NCBI GenBank assembly: GCA_036381125.1
Contig: DASVDK010000017.1
Location: 1 to 19,350, forward strand
Reading direction: 5' to 3'
Origin: DASVDK01 sp036381125 [NCBI: Thermodesulfobacteriota bacterium]
GTDB taxonomy: Bacteria; DASVDK01
Length of the DNA stretch: 19,350 nucleotides
The notes under the pieces: generated by a model
The model's database searches: none
Told to the model about the DNA's origin: nothing
Seen by the model: only the letters and a program-made list of their open reading frames with translations
Shown here: piece by piece, positions 1-9,156 of the stretch
How the letters are laid out: each line of letters begins with the position of its first letter
Position numbering within the stretch: position 1 is the stretch's first letter
Made by a program: the position numbers and the translations under genes

Positions 1-845
1 CGGCGGTCGAGCACGCCGGCGATGACCTCGCAGGGTAGCCCCGGCCCGGCCCACGACCGGTCGGCCTTCGGGTAGGTCGACCCGGGGACGTACGGGCACC
101 GGTCGCAGTCGGGCGTCTCCTCCGGGCAGACCTGCACCCGCAGCGCGTTCACCACGTCGGCCGCGCGCGACTGGCTGATGTAGCCCGCGAGCGGCACGCC
201 CGCCTCGCGCAGCCGCTCGAAGCGCGCGAGGTAGTCGTCGAGGAACGTGTCGGGCACCGCGCGGCTGTTCTCGGCGCCCCAGCGGATGAGGCTGCCGTCG
301 ATCAGGCCGACGACGTGCTCGCGCCCCTCCTCGCGCGCCGCGAGGGCGAGCCCCACCAGGTGGTCCAGCTCGGCGAGGCTGCGCTTGAGGCCGAGCAGCT
401 CGCCGGTCACCGGCACGCGCCGACCGCCCACCACGACGGCGATGTCCGCCTCCTCGTGGCACAGGCGCGGGTGGCTCTCGAGGAACGCGCACGGCGCGCC
501 CGCCGGCTCGCCGTAGTGCAGCACCACCGTGCCCACGTTGAGCACGTAACAGGCGAGCCCCTCGTGGTGGTCCGGCTCGATCTGCGAGCCGTCGACGCCG
601 ATCGCCGTGACGCGCGCCGGCAGCGGCGGGGGCGGCGTCGCCTCGCCGGGCGGTCCGGGGAGTCGCGCCACGAGCCACGACGTCTTCGCGCGATCGGTCT
701 TGGCCACGAGCGGCTCGGGCGCCTCGGTCGCCTTCGCCAGCTCCTCGCGCGCCCGCCGTAGCTCGGCGCCGCTGCGCGCCAGCGCCTCCGCCTCGGCGTC
801 GCCGAGCGCCTGGATCTGCGCCGCGAGTCGCCCCAGGTCGAGCAT
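1..845 (-). CDS. nurA: NurA-domain nuclease, partial (C-terminus beyond the left edge)
   Basis: The frame is open from an ATG at 845 to the window edge, giving 281 residues without a stop. NurA proteins are 5'-3' nucleases that work with the HerA ATPase in DNA end resection. Seen here: an N-terminal helical stretch (about 1-45), a Pro-rich linker, then the NurA-like motif GVDGSQI (Asp85, expected metal-binding Asp) and a second motif LIDGSL (Asp183). A cysteine cluster (C240, C247, C250, C272) looks like a metal site. The frame is closed by a stop at about 876, so 845 is the only ATG that keeps the whole domain; a GGAGG lies 13 nt upstream, rather far. It is the last visible gene of the dnaA-to-gyrB block, 233 bp after gyrB. 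Family assignment rests on motif memory, not a profile search; no HerA gene is visible in the window. Confidence 0.75.
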   Translation of the reverse strand, partial: MLDLGRLAAQIQALGDAEAEALARSGAELRRAREELAKATEAPEPLVAKTDRAKTSWLVARLPGPPGEATPPPPLPARVTAIGVDGSQIEPDHHEGLACYVLNVGTVVLHYGEPAGAPCAFLESHPRLCHEEADIAVVVGGRRVPVTGELLGLKRSLAELDHLVGLALAAREEGREHVVGLIDGSLIRWGAENSRAVPDTFLDDYLARFERLREAGVPLAGYISQSRAADVVNALRVQVCPEETPDCDRCPYVPGSTYPKADRSWAGPGLPCEVIAGVLDR

Positions 846-889
846 GGTCAGGCCCGAGCCTCCATGCGCTCCACCTTACCTCGGCGTAC

Positions 890-908
890 CCTGACAGGGC
901 GTGTCAGG
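890..908. promoter_or_regulatory. Perfect inverted repeat upstream of the nurA gene
   Basis: CCTGACA and TGTCAGG are exact reverse complements separated by 5 nt. The centre is about 55 bp upstream of the nurA start. It could be a protein-binding operator or an RNA hairpin behind gyrB. No T-run follows, so a simple intrinsic terminator is unlikely. Confidence 0.4.
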
Positions 909-1042
909 CTCCCGCCCATCCCTCGGGACGTGGATGCCCATCCGCGAAGCTCCGGAACGGGCCTCTCGCCTGCGGCTCGCGGCCCTCGACCGGCTCTGCC
1001 CGGCGGCCCCGGCGACGCGGGAAGCCGCAACGGCCTGCCCCA

Positions 1043-1067
1043 CGGAAAATGGAAAGACCTGACCCCC
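1043..1067 (-). repeat. Single copy of the 25-bp GGGGTCAGGTC repeat
   Basis: Read on the minus strand this is GGGGGTCAGGTC followed by TTTCCATTTTCCG, identical in 24 of 25 bases to the first unit of the tandem block at 8613-8687. It begins 11 nt after the gyrB stop codon, in the same orientation relative to the gene as the tandem block has to its upstream gene. Repeats of this general type are, from memory, often seen near REP-associated tyrosine transposases (RAYTs); no transposase gene is present here. Confidence 0.75.
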
Positions 1068-1078
1068 TCCGTGCCCGG

Positions 1079-4212
<3,134 letters not shown>

Positions 4213-4304
4213 GAGCTACTCCCTCCGTCGACCTTCGGGGCCGGGGCCGGCGGACCGCAGGAGCGCTCGCGGCGCCGACACGGCCTCCCGGACACCCCCG
4301 GCTC

Positions 4305-4327
4305 GCGGCGCGGTCACCTCGCGCCGC
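4305..4327 (-). promoter_or_regulatory. Stem-loop in the lexA leader
   Basis: GCGGCGCG pairs perfectly with CGCGCCGC across a 7-nt loop. It starts about 17 nt after the predicted lexA transcription start. It could slow or stop transcripts reading in from dnaA and the nuclease gene, or affect lexA expression; there is no T-run behind it. Confidence 0.4.
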
Positions 4328-4350
4328 TCTCCTCCCGCATACGATACAAA

Positions 4351-4379
4351 AGTCTAGGTCACGAAAAGGCAGTCGTCAA
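4351..4379 (-). promoter_or_regulatory. lexA promoter
   Basis: TTGACG (-35, 4374-4379), 17-nt spacer, TAGACT (-10, 4351-4356), read on the minus strand. The -35 box overlaps the TGA stop (4376-4378) of the upstream nuclease gene. The stretch is the only AT-richer DNA in this gap, and the same -10 hexamer with the same spacing occurs upstream of dnaA. A loose direct repeat (CTTTTCGT and CTTTTGTA, 18 bp apart) flanks the -10 box and could be part of an operator. Confidence 0.65.
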
Positions 4380-5521
4380 GCCGTCCCGGCCACGCGGCGG
4401 ACCCGGGAGGCCACGCGGCCGGCCACCGATCGGCGCGCGGCCTCGTTCGAGAGACGGCCGGGGTCGATCTCGATCACCGACGCCCGGGGGAGGCGCCGCA
4501 ACCACCGCGCGACGATGATCAACTCGTCGAGGTCCTCCCGCGTGAGCGCCGCCGACCGGCCCGCCGGCCGAAGGGCGGCCTCCGGCCTCGGCGCAAGGCC
4601 GCCGAGGAACCCGAGCACCTCCGGCACGAGCTCCAGCGGCCCTCGTCCCGCGGCCGGGATCCGGGTCTCGCCGGCCAGGAGCCCGTCCTCGATCAGGAAC
4701 AGCTCGGCGACGCCGGGCGTCGAGCCCCGGCCGATCGCCACCGCGGTCCGCCGGGCCAGCGCCTCGGCCAGCAGCGCCTGGCGATCGACGATACCGCGGA
4801 CGAGCGTCAGGTCGTCCCTCAGCCTGGCCGCCCGCTCGAACTCGAGCCGCTCGGCCGCCGCCGTCATCTCGGCCTCGAGTCGGGCCGCCAGGTCGACCGC
4901 GTCTCCTCTCAGGAACCGCAGCGCCGCGTCGACCACGGCCCCGTAACCGCGCATGTCGATGAGGCCCGCGCAGGGCGCGGCGCACCGGCCGATCTGCCCT
5001 CGCACGCAGGGCCGGCGGGTGCGGAAGAGGCCGATCGGCTCGTCGCAGGTTCGCAGCGGGAACAGCCGGTGCACGAGGTCGAGCGCCGCCTCCACCGTGC
5101 GCCCGCTCGCGAAAGGCCCGAGGTACAGCGCGCCGTCCTGCACCGGCCGCCGCGTGGCCACGACCCGCGGGAACGGCTCGCCCGCCTCGACCTTGATGAA
5201 CGCGAAGCTGCGATACCCGCGCCCCTGGGAGTTGTACCTCGGAGCGAAGCGTTTGATGAGTCGGCTTTCGAGCAGGAGGGCGGCAAGCTCCGACCCGGTC
5301 TCCTGCACCTCGATCCGGTCGACCTCGGCGACGATCCGCCGGACCTTGGGCACCGCCTCCGCCGCGGCCGGCGCGAAGTACGAGCGCACCCGCTCGCGAA
5401 GCGAGTTCGCCTTGCCGACGTAGATGACCTCGCCGGTCCGGTTGCGCATGAGGTACACGCCCGGACCCTGCGGAAGCTGCCGAACCGTCTCGCGGAGGTT
5501 GCCGAGGGCCATGCCGTGCAT
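4376..5521 (-). CDS. UvrC/Cho-like GIY-YIG nuclease lacking the C-terminal UvrC nuclease half
   Basis: About 381 residues against about 600 for full UvrC. The GIY-YIG domain is complete (GVYL near residue 21, IYVGK near 33, catalytic Glu in LLLESRLIKR near 85), and it is followed by the four-cysteine pattern C-X12-C-X7-C-X3-C (CDEP...PCVRGQIGRCAAPC), which in UvrC holds an iron-sulfur cluster, and a UVR-like helix (LEFERAARLRDDL). The RNase H-like second nuclease domain and helix-hairpin-helix repeats of UvrC are missing, so it resembles Cho, which makes only the 3' incision in nucleotide excision repair. The last 130 residues match no domain I can name. The frame opens at a GTG at 5593, 1 nt after the dnaA stop, but UvrC-type N-termini fit the ATG at 5521 or 5512 better; none has a strong ribosome site. 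Probably co-transcribed with dnaA. Confidence 0.85.
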   Translation of the reverse strand: MHGMALGNLRETVRQLPQGPGVYLMRNRTGEVIYVGKANSLRERVRSYFAPAAAEAVPKVRRIVAEVDRIEVQETGSELAALLLESRLIKRFAPRYNSQGRGYRSFAFIKVEAGEPFPRVVATRRPVQDGALYLGPFASGRTVEAALDLVHRLFPLRTCDEPIGLFRTRRPCVRGQIGRCAAPCAGLIDMRGYGAVVDAALRFLRGDAVDLAARLEAEMTAAAERLEFERAARLRDDLTLVRGIVDRQALLAEALARRTAVAIGRGSTPGVAELFLIEDGLLAGETRIPAAGRGPLELVPEVLGFLGGLAPRPEAALRPAGRSAALTREDLDELIIVARWLRRLPRASVIEIDPGRLSNEAARRSVAGRVASRVRRVAGTA

Positions 5522-5594
5522 GCCTGCCAGGCGACCGCTCCGGGCGCCTCCTCCGGAAGGGATCGCCCGAGCAGCGACCGAAGGGGCAGGCACT

Positions 5595-7025
5595 CTAGCG
5601 CATCTGGATTTCCGACACCAGGCTCTCGACCTCCTCCTTGAACGCGCGGTCCTCCTGCATGCGCGACTCGACCTTCTGCCACGCGTGGAAGACGGTGGCG
5701 TGGTCGCGATCGCCGAACTGCCGCCCGACCTCCGACTTGGAGGCGTGCGCCAGGAGGAGGCTCAGGTACATGGCGATGTGCCGCGGGCCGACCACCGTGC
5801 CCTCGCGTCGCTTCGACGTGAGGTCGGCCACGTCGAGCTGGTAGCGGTCGGCGACGGCGCGCTGCACGTCGTCGATCGTGATCGTCTGCGGCTCGCTGCC
5901 GATGAAGTCCTGGAGCACCCTGCGCGCGACGTCCGCGGTGACCGGCATGCCGGTGAGCGACTGGTGGGCCGCCAGGCGCACCGCCACGCCCTCGAGCTTG
6001 CGGATGTTGTGCCCGATGCGCACGGCGACGAAGCGGGCGATGTCGTCCTTCAGGTCGAGACGCTCGAACGCCGCCTTGCTCTTCAGGATGGCGATCTTCG
6101 TCTCGACGTCGGGCGGTTGGAGGTCCGCCGTGAGCCCCATCTCCATGCGGGAGCGCAGCCGCTCCTCGAGCGTCGGGATCTCGCGCGCGGGACGGTCGCT
6201 CGCGAACACGATCTGGCGACCGCGCTCGTGCAGGTCGTTGAAGGTGTGGAACAGCTCCTCCTGCGTCGCCTTCTTCTTCGCGAGGAACTGGACGTCGTCG
6301 AGGAGCAGCACGTCCGTGGAGCGAAGCCGCTCGCGAAACGCGCTCGTGCGGCCGTTGCGGAGCGCCGCCGTGAACTCGACGAAGAGCCGCTCGGCCGGGA
6401 GATAGAGGACGCGCAGACCGGGGTTCGCGCCCGTGATGGTGTGGCCGATGGCGTGCAGGAGGTGCGTCTTGCCGAGCCCGACCCATCCGTACAGGTAGAG
6501 CGGGTTGTAGGCCTGTCCGGGGCGTGCAGCCACCGCGCGTGCAGCGGCATGGGCGAGCTGGTTCGACGGGCCGACGACGTAGGTCTCGAAGGTGAAGCGC
6601 GGATTCCATCCCGACGACGACGCCGCGTCCGGCGACTCGGCGTCCGCGCGGCGCCCCGCCCCCGGCGCCGCGAGGCCGCGCTCCCAGTGCCCGGTCCCCC
6701 CGTGCCCCGGCCCCCACCGGCCGCGTGTCGCCGTCCCGGCGACGGCGGACTCGCGCTCGAGGTCGGCCGACGCGTCGGGCGCCGGCTCGTCGTCGCTGAC
6801 GATGCGGACCCGAAGGCTTCGACCCGAGACCTGCTCGACGGCTTGCGTGATGGCGTCGAGGTAGTGGCGGGTGACCCAGCTCGCGAAGGGCCCGTTCGGT
6901 GCCTTGACCACGACCTCCGCGCGGGTCCGCTCGACCAGCACCAGAGGCTCAAACCATGTTTTGAAGTCACGCGGACCGACTTGCTGCTTCAACGCGTGCA
7001 GCGACTCGGTCCAGACGAGGTCCAT
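5595..7025 (-). CDS. dnaA: Chromosomal replication initiator protein DnaA
   Basis: Binds DnaA boxes at the origin, melts DNA and recruits the helicase. From the ATG at 7025 the product has 476 residues: domain I (MDLVWTESLHALKQQV), an Ala/Gly-rich linker (about 80-137), the AAA+ domain with Walker A GWVGLGKT, Walker B LLLDDVQF and the SRMEMGL sensor region, and the C-terminal DNA-binding domain (SKRREG..., FGDRDHATVFHA). Relative to E. coli DnaA the signature has Asp for the second Gly of FGGRDH and Ala for Thr435, while the Arg399 and Arg407 equivalents are kept. The frame also allows an ATG at 7064, but 7025 gives the usual M-D-x-x-W start. The next gene follows within 1 to 73 nt. A promoter with an adjacent DnaA-box-like site lies about 570 bp upstream. 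Confidence 0.96.
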   Translation of the reverse strand: MDLVWTESLHALKQQVGPRDFKTWFEPLVLVERTRAEVVVKAPNGPFASWVTRHYLDAITQAVEQVSGRSLRVRIVSDDEPAPDASADLERESAVAGTATRGRWGPGHGGTGHWERGLAAPGAGRRADAESPDAASSSGWNPRFTFETYVVGPSNQLAHAAARAVAARPGQAYNPLYLYGWVGLGKTHLLHAIGHTITGANPGLRVLYLPAERLFVEFTAALRNGRTSAFRERLRSTDVLLLDDVQFLAKKKATQEELFHTFNDLHERGRQIVFASDRPAREIPTLEERLRSRMEMGLTADLQPPDVETKIAILKSKAAFERLDLKDDIARFVAVRIGHNIRKLEGVAVRLAAHQSLTGMPVTADVARRVLQDFIGSEPQTITIDDVQRAVADRYQLDVADLTSKRREGTVVGPRHIAMYLSLLLAHASKSEVGRQFGDRDHATVFHAWQKVESRMQEDRAFKEEVESLVSEIQMR

Positions 7026-7161
7026 CCGCTCGATCCCCTGTCGTTCGCACGGCCTCGCGCGCATCGCGTCCGGCGGGCCGGCTTTCTATTCCGCTCCAGA
7101 ACGAGTCTTCCACCGCGGCCGACCGCGCCATTCCGGCGCACGGCAGACGGCCCCACCCGAC

Positions 7162-7187
7162 ACGCACGGCGCGACGCCGCGTGCGTG
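7162..7187 (-). promoter_or_regulatory. Stem-loop in the dnaA leader (proximal)
   Basis: Read on the minus strand, ACGCA + CGGCG pairs with CGCCG + TGCGT around a TCG loop, with a 2-nt bulge. It lies about 140 bp upstream of the dnaA start and next to a second hairpin. Such inverted repeats are common by chance in DNA this GC-rich. Confidence 0.3.
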
Positions 7188-7197
7188 CGCTGCGCCT

Positions 7198-7214
7198 CGC
7201 CTGCGCCGCAGGCG
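7198..7214. promoter_or_regulatory. Stem-loop in the dnaA leader (distal)
   Basis: CGCCTGC and GCAGGCG are exact reverse complements around a 3-nt loop. Together with the hairpin at 7162-7187 it makes two stable stems within about 50 bp. Confidence 0.3.
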
Positions 7215-7468
7215 GCCCGGCTCGGGCCCGGCAGGCGACGACGTTGCCGGCAGCCGCGGCGACACGATTCCTCTTCGCGTCCCCAAACCTGCATCCGTAC
7301 AGGCTTAGCGGGCCATGACCCTCCAGAACCCGCGCTTCGAGCGGCCATCCCGTCACGCGCCGATCCGCGCTCGCGCGGCGTCGGTCCAGGGAAAAGTCCA
7401 CCCATCGGATCGCGCTTCGACTTCGGCGGGATCCTCGGAATGGCGGCCGCGGGTTGTAGGCTTAGCAA

Positions 7469-7499
7469 GTCAGCGCTGTCTGTTCGGACGAGTGCTGAC
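7469..7499. promoter_or_regulatory. Imperfect inverted repeat upstream of dnaA
   Basis: GTCAGCGCT and AGTGCTGAC are reverse complements in 8 of 9 positions, separated by 13 bp. The spacing is like that of a dimeric repressor site. It lies about 100 bp downstream of the predicted dnaA promoter. Confidence 0.3.
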
Positions 7500-7586
7500 G
7501 AGTACTCGGCCACGAGGGGAGCCGGACGCGCGCTGCCGTCGGCGTCGTGTCGCGCTCCGTCCGCCTGACGTGGCGTCGCTCGCAGT

Positions 7587-7595
7587 CGTGGACAG
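7587..7595 (-). promoter_or_regulatory. DnaA-box-like site
   Basis: CTGTCCACG on the minus strand matches TTGTCCACA, the box form used in many GC-rich bacteria, in 7 of 9 bases. It falls at the predicted start point of the dnaA transcript, where DnaA binding would block the promoter, as in known dnaA autoregulation. A single 7/9 match is weak evidence alone. Confidence 0.4.
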
Positions 7596-7597
7596 GG

Positions 7598-7626
7598 AGT
7601 CTATACCGCCATTCTATTGAGGTCAA
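7598..7626 (-). promoter_or_regulatory. dnaA promoter (predicted)
   Basis: TTGACC (-35, 7621-7626), 17-nt spacer, TAGACT (-10, 7598-7603), read on the minus strand, with the same -10 hexamer and spacing as the lexA promoter. It sits in the most AT-rich short stretch of the whole gap. It would give a leader of about 565 nt before the dnaA ATG at 7025, so a second, closer promoter is possible but was not seen. Confidence 0.6.
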
Positions 7627-7875
7627 GGCCCAACCGGACCCACGGACCTCACGTGATCGAGCGCACGCTCCTCGCGCCGGCGCCGTTCCCGCCGCGAAGC
7701 GTGCGACGGGCGTGCCTGGAAGCGGTCGGAGACCGCCGGAGCGCCAGCCGACGCGGCGCAGCGCCGCTCGCCGCAGGATGGGCCGCCGCCCCTCGGTCGC
7801 GACGAGACTCGAGTTCGCGCGGCCGGCCGGCGGTAGAGTCTCCCTGTCCCCATACGCCACGGGAGGGGCGAGGCC

Positions 7876-8604
7876 ATGCAGACCAGGATCGACGAGATCG
7901 CGGCCGGCATCTACCGGCTCTCGACGTACGTGCCCGAGATCGCGCCGCCGGACGGCTTCACGTTCAACCAGTTCCTCATCGACGCCGACGAGCCGCTCCT
8001 CTTCCACTGCGGCGCGCGGGCGCTGTTCCCCGCCGTCTCGGCCGCCGCCGCCCGCGTCGTGCCGCTCGCGCGACTGCGCTGGATCGCGTTCGGGCACGTC
8101 GAGGCCGACGAGTGCGGCGCCATGAACGCCTGGCTCGCCGCCGCCCCACGGGCCGAGGTCGCGCACGGTGCGCTCGGGTGCGCCGTGTCCATCACCGACC
8201 TTGCCGACCGCCCCCCTCGCCCCCTCGCGGACGGCGAGGTGATCGACCTCGGCGGCAAGCGCGTACGCCATCTCGATACGCCGCACGTCCCCCACGGCTG
8301 GGACGCCCGCGTCCTCTACGAGGAGGCGACCGGTACGCTCCTCTGCGGCGACCTCTTCACCCACGTCGGCAACGGCCCGGCGATCACGACCGCGGACATC
8401 GTCGGCCCGGCCGCCGCGGCCGAGGACCTGTTCGGCGCGACCGCGATCACGCCGGCCACCGCCCCGACCATCCGCCGCCTCGCGGCGCTCGCGCCCCGCA
8501 CGCTCGCCCTCATGCACGGGTCGTCCTTCTCGGGCGCCTGCGCCGACGCCCTCGAGGCCCTCGCCCGCGACTACGAGCGGCGGCTCCGGGACTCCACCGC
8601 CTGA
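7876..8604 (+). CDS. Metallo-beta-lactamase-fold protein, flavodiiron-like
   Basis: The 242-residue product has the ligand pattern of the flavodiiron/ODP branch of the metallo-beta-lactamase fold: HVEAD (His74, Glu76, Asp78), TPHVPHGWD (His137), CGDLF (Asp159) and LMHGSS (His214). In flavodiiron proteins this site binds two irons and reduces oxygen or nitric oxide. Here the HxExDHxG motif reads HxExDECG, so the His after Asp78 is lost, and there is no flavodoxin domain, as in stand-alone ODP-type oxygen-binding members. No signal peptide; likely cytoplasmic. The ATG at 7876 follows a GGGAGGGG ribosome site. Its TGA is the first arm of a hairpin. The substrate is unknown, and an electron partner is not visible nearby. 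Confidence 0.8.
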   Translation: MQTRIDEIAAGIYRLSTYVPEIAPPDGFTFNQFLIDADEPLLFHCGARALFPAVSAAAARVVPLARLRWIAFGHVEADECGAMNAWLAAAPRAEVAHGALGCAVSITDLADRPPRPLADGEVIDLGGKRVRHLDTPHVPHGWDARVLYEEATGTLLCGDLFTHVGNGPAITTADIVGPAAAAEDLFGATAITPATAPTIRRLAALAPRTLALMHGSSFSGACADALEALARDYERRLRDSTA

Positions 8605-8620
8605 CCCCCGACGGGGGTCA
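8602..8620 (+). terminator. Hairpin at the stop codon of the metallo-beta-lactamase-fold gene
   Basis: TGACCCCC and GGGGGTCA pair perfectly around a GAC loop; the first three bases are the stop codon itself, and the second arm is the start of the first 25-bp repeat unit. Downstream GGTCTTTCCATTTT gives short T-runs, so weak termination is possible. The hairpin arises from where the repeat begins. Confidence 0.4.
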
Positions 8621-8687
8621 GGTCTTTCCATTTTCCACGGGGTCAGGTCTTTCCATTTTCCAGGGGGTCAGGCCTCGACGTTTTCCA
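8613..8687 (+). repeat. Three tandem 25-bp repeat units
   Basis: Units 8613-8637 and 8638-8662 share GGGGTCAGGTC followed by TTTCCATTTTCCA; the third, 8663-8687, keeps GGGGGTCAGG and GTTTTCCA but differs in the middle. A fourth, single copy sits at 1043-1067 on the other strand. The units follow one another without spacers, so this is not a CRISPR array. They are the main content of the 167-bp gap before the next gene. A mobile or RAYT-related origin is an inference. Confidence 0.8.
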
Positions 8688-8771
8688 CGGTCCTGCAGTC
8701 CGGGTGCCTTCCACGAGCCTGCGCTCGCCCATCGACCGGCCGGATGCGGGACGGCGAGATCGGAGGGACGG

Positions 8772-9092
8772 ATGATCGCTCGCCTCTGGCGCGGCTGGAC
8801 CACGCCGCAGAACGCGGACGCCTACGAGACCCTTCTCCGGACGGAGATCTTCCCCGGCATCGGGCGGCGCGGGATCGCCGGCTTCCTCGGGATCGAGCTG
8901 CTGCGCCGGCCGGTCGGCGAAGAGGTCGAGTTCGTCACGATCATGTGGTTCGATTCCCTCGAGGCGGTGAAGAACTTCGCCGGCGCCGACCACGAGGTCG
9001 CGGTGGTCCCCGCCGCCGCGCGCGCCGTGCTGGCGCGGTTCGACGATCGCTCGGCTCACTACGAGGTCCGGGTGCCGCGCGGTGGGTCGTGA
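8772..9092 (+). CDS. Antibiotic biosynthesis monooxygenase-fold (ABM) small protein
   Basis: A 106-residue protein with the sequence style of dimeric alpha-beta-barrel ABM proteins: an N-terminal strand (MIARLWRGWT), a helix with AYETLLRTEIFPGI, a GIAGFLGIELLRR strand, the EVEFVTIMWFDSLEAVKNFAG segment and a C-terminal strand near HYEVR. Family members range from small monooxygenases to heme-degrading enzymes and proteins of unknown role, so no reaction can be assigned. The ATG at 8772 has a GGAGGG ribosome site only 4 nt upstream. The frame stays open far upstream but without coding character. It converges with the LysR gene, with a perfect palindrome between the stops. Confidence 0.8.
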   Translation: MIARLWRGWTTPQNADAYETLLRTEIFPGIGRRGIAGFLGIELLRRPVGEEVEFVTIMWFDSLEAVKNFAGADHEVAVVPAAARAVLARFDDRSAHYEVRVPRGGS

Positions 9093-9108
9093 ACACGTCG
9101 ACCGCCGA

Positions 9109-9142
9109 TGGCCGGCGGGGCCGCGCGCGGCCCCGCCGGCCA
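9109..9142. terminator. Perfect 34-bp palindrome between convergent genes
   Basis: TGGCCGGCGGGGCCG and its exact reverse complement flank a central CGCG, giving a 15-bp stem in RNA from either strand. It occupies half of the 64-bp gap between the ABM stop (9092) and the LysR stop (9157). There is no T-run on either side, so it may act as a bidirectional transcription stop or 3'-end protector. Confidence 0.6.
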
Positions 9143-9156
9143 CGACCGGCCGATCG

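Larger units (their letters stand above)
7026..7875. other. Gene-free region upstream of dnaA; candidate control region or oriC
   Basis: About 850 bp without a convincing gene; the small frames here lack ribosome sites and family features. It holds a dnaA promoter (7598-7626), a DnaA-box-like site (7587-7595), a second similar motif at 7844-7852, hairpins at 7162-7187, 7198-7214, 7469-7499, 7722-7736 and 7753-7767, and a 9-bp repeat AGGCTTAGC at 7301-7309 and 7459-7467. Position next to dnaA favours an origin or an autoregulated leader. Against an origin: no tight cluster of good DnaA boxes and no clear AT-rich unwinding element. Confidence 0.4.

Noticed and set aside
848-1030. Small minus-strand frame between gyrB and nurA
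   Set aside because: Overlaps the inverted repeat, has no ribosome site and low-complexity composition.
7315-7620. 101-codon plus-strand frame in the dnaA upstream region
   Set aside because: No ribosome site, Arg/Ser/Pro-rich composition and no recognisable family; overlaps the promoter region.
8613-8687. Possible CRISPR array
   Set aside because: Units are directly adjacent with no spacers, only three copies, and no cas genes are near.
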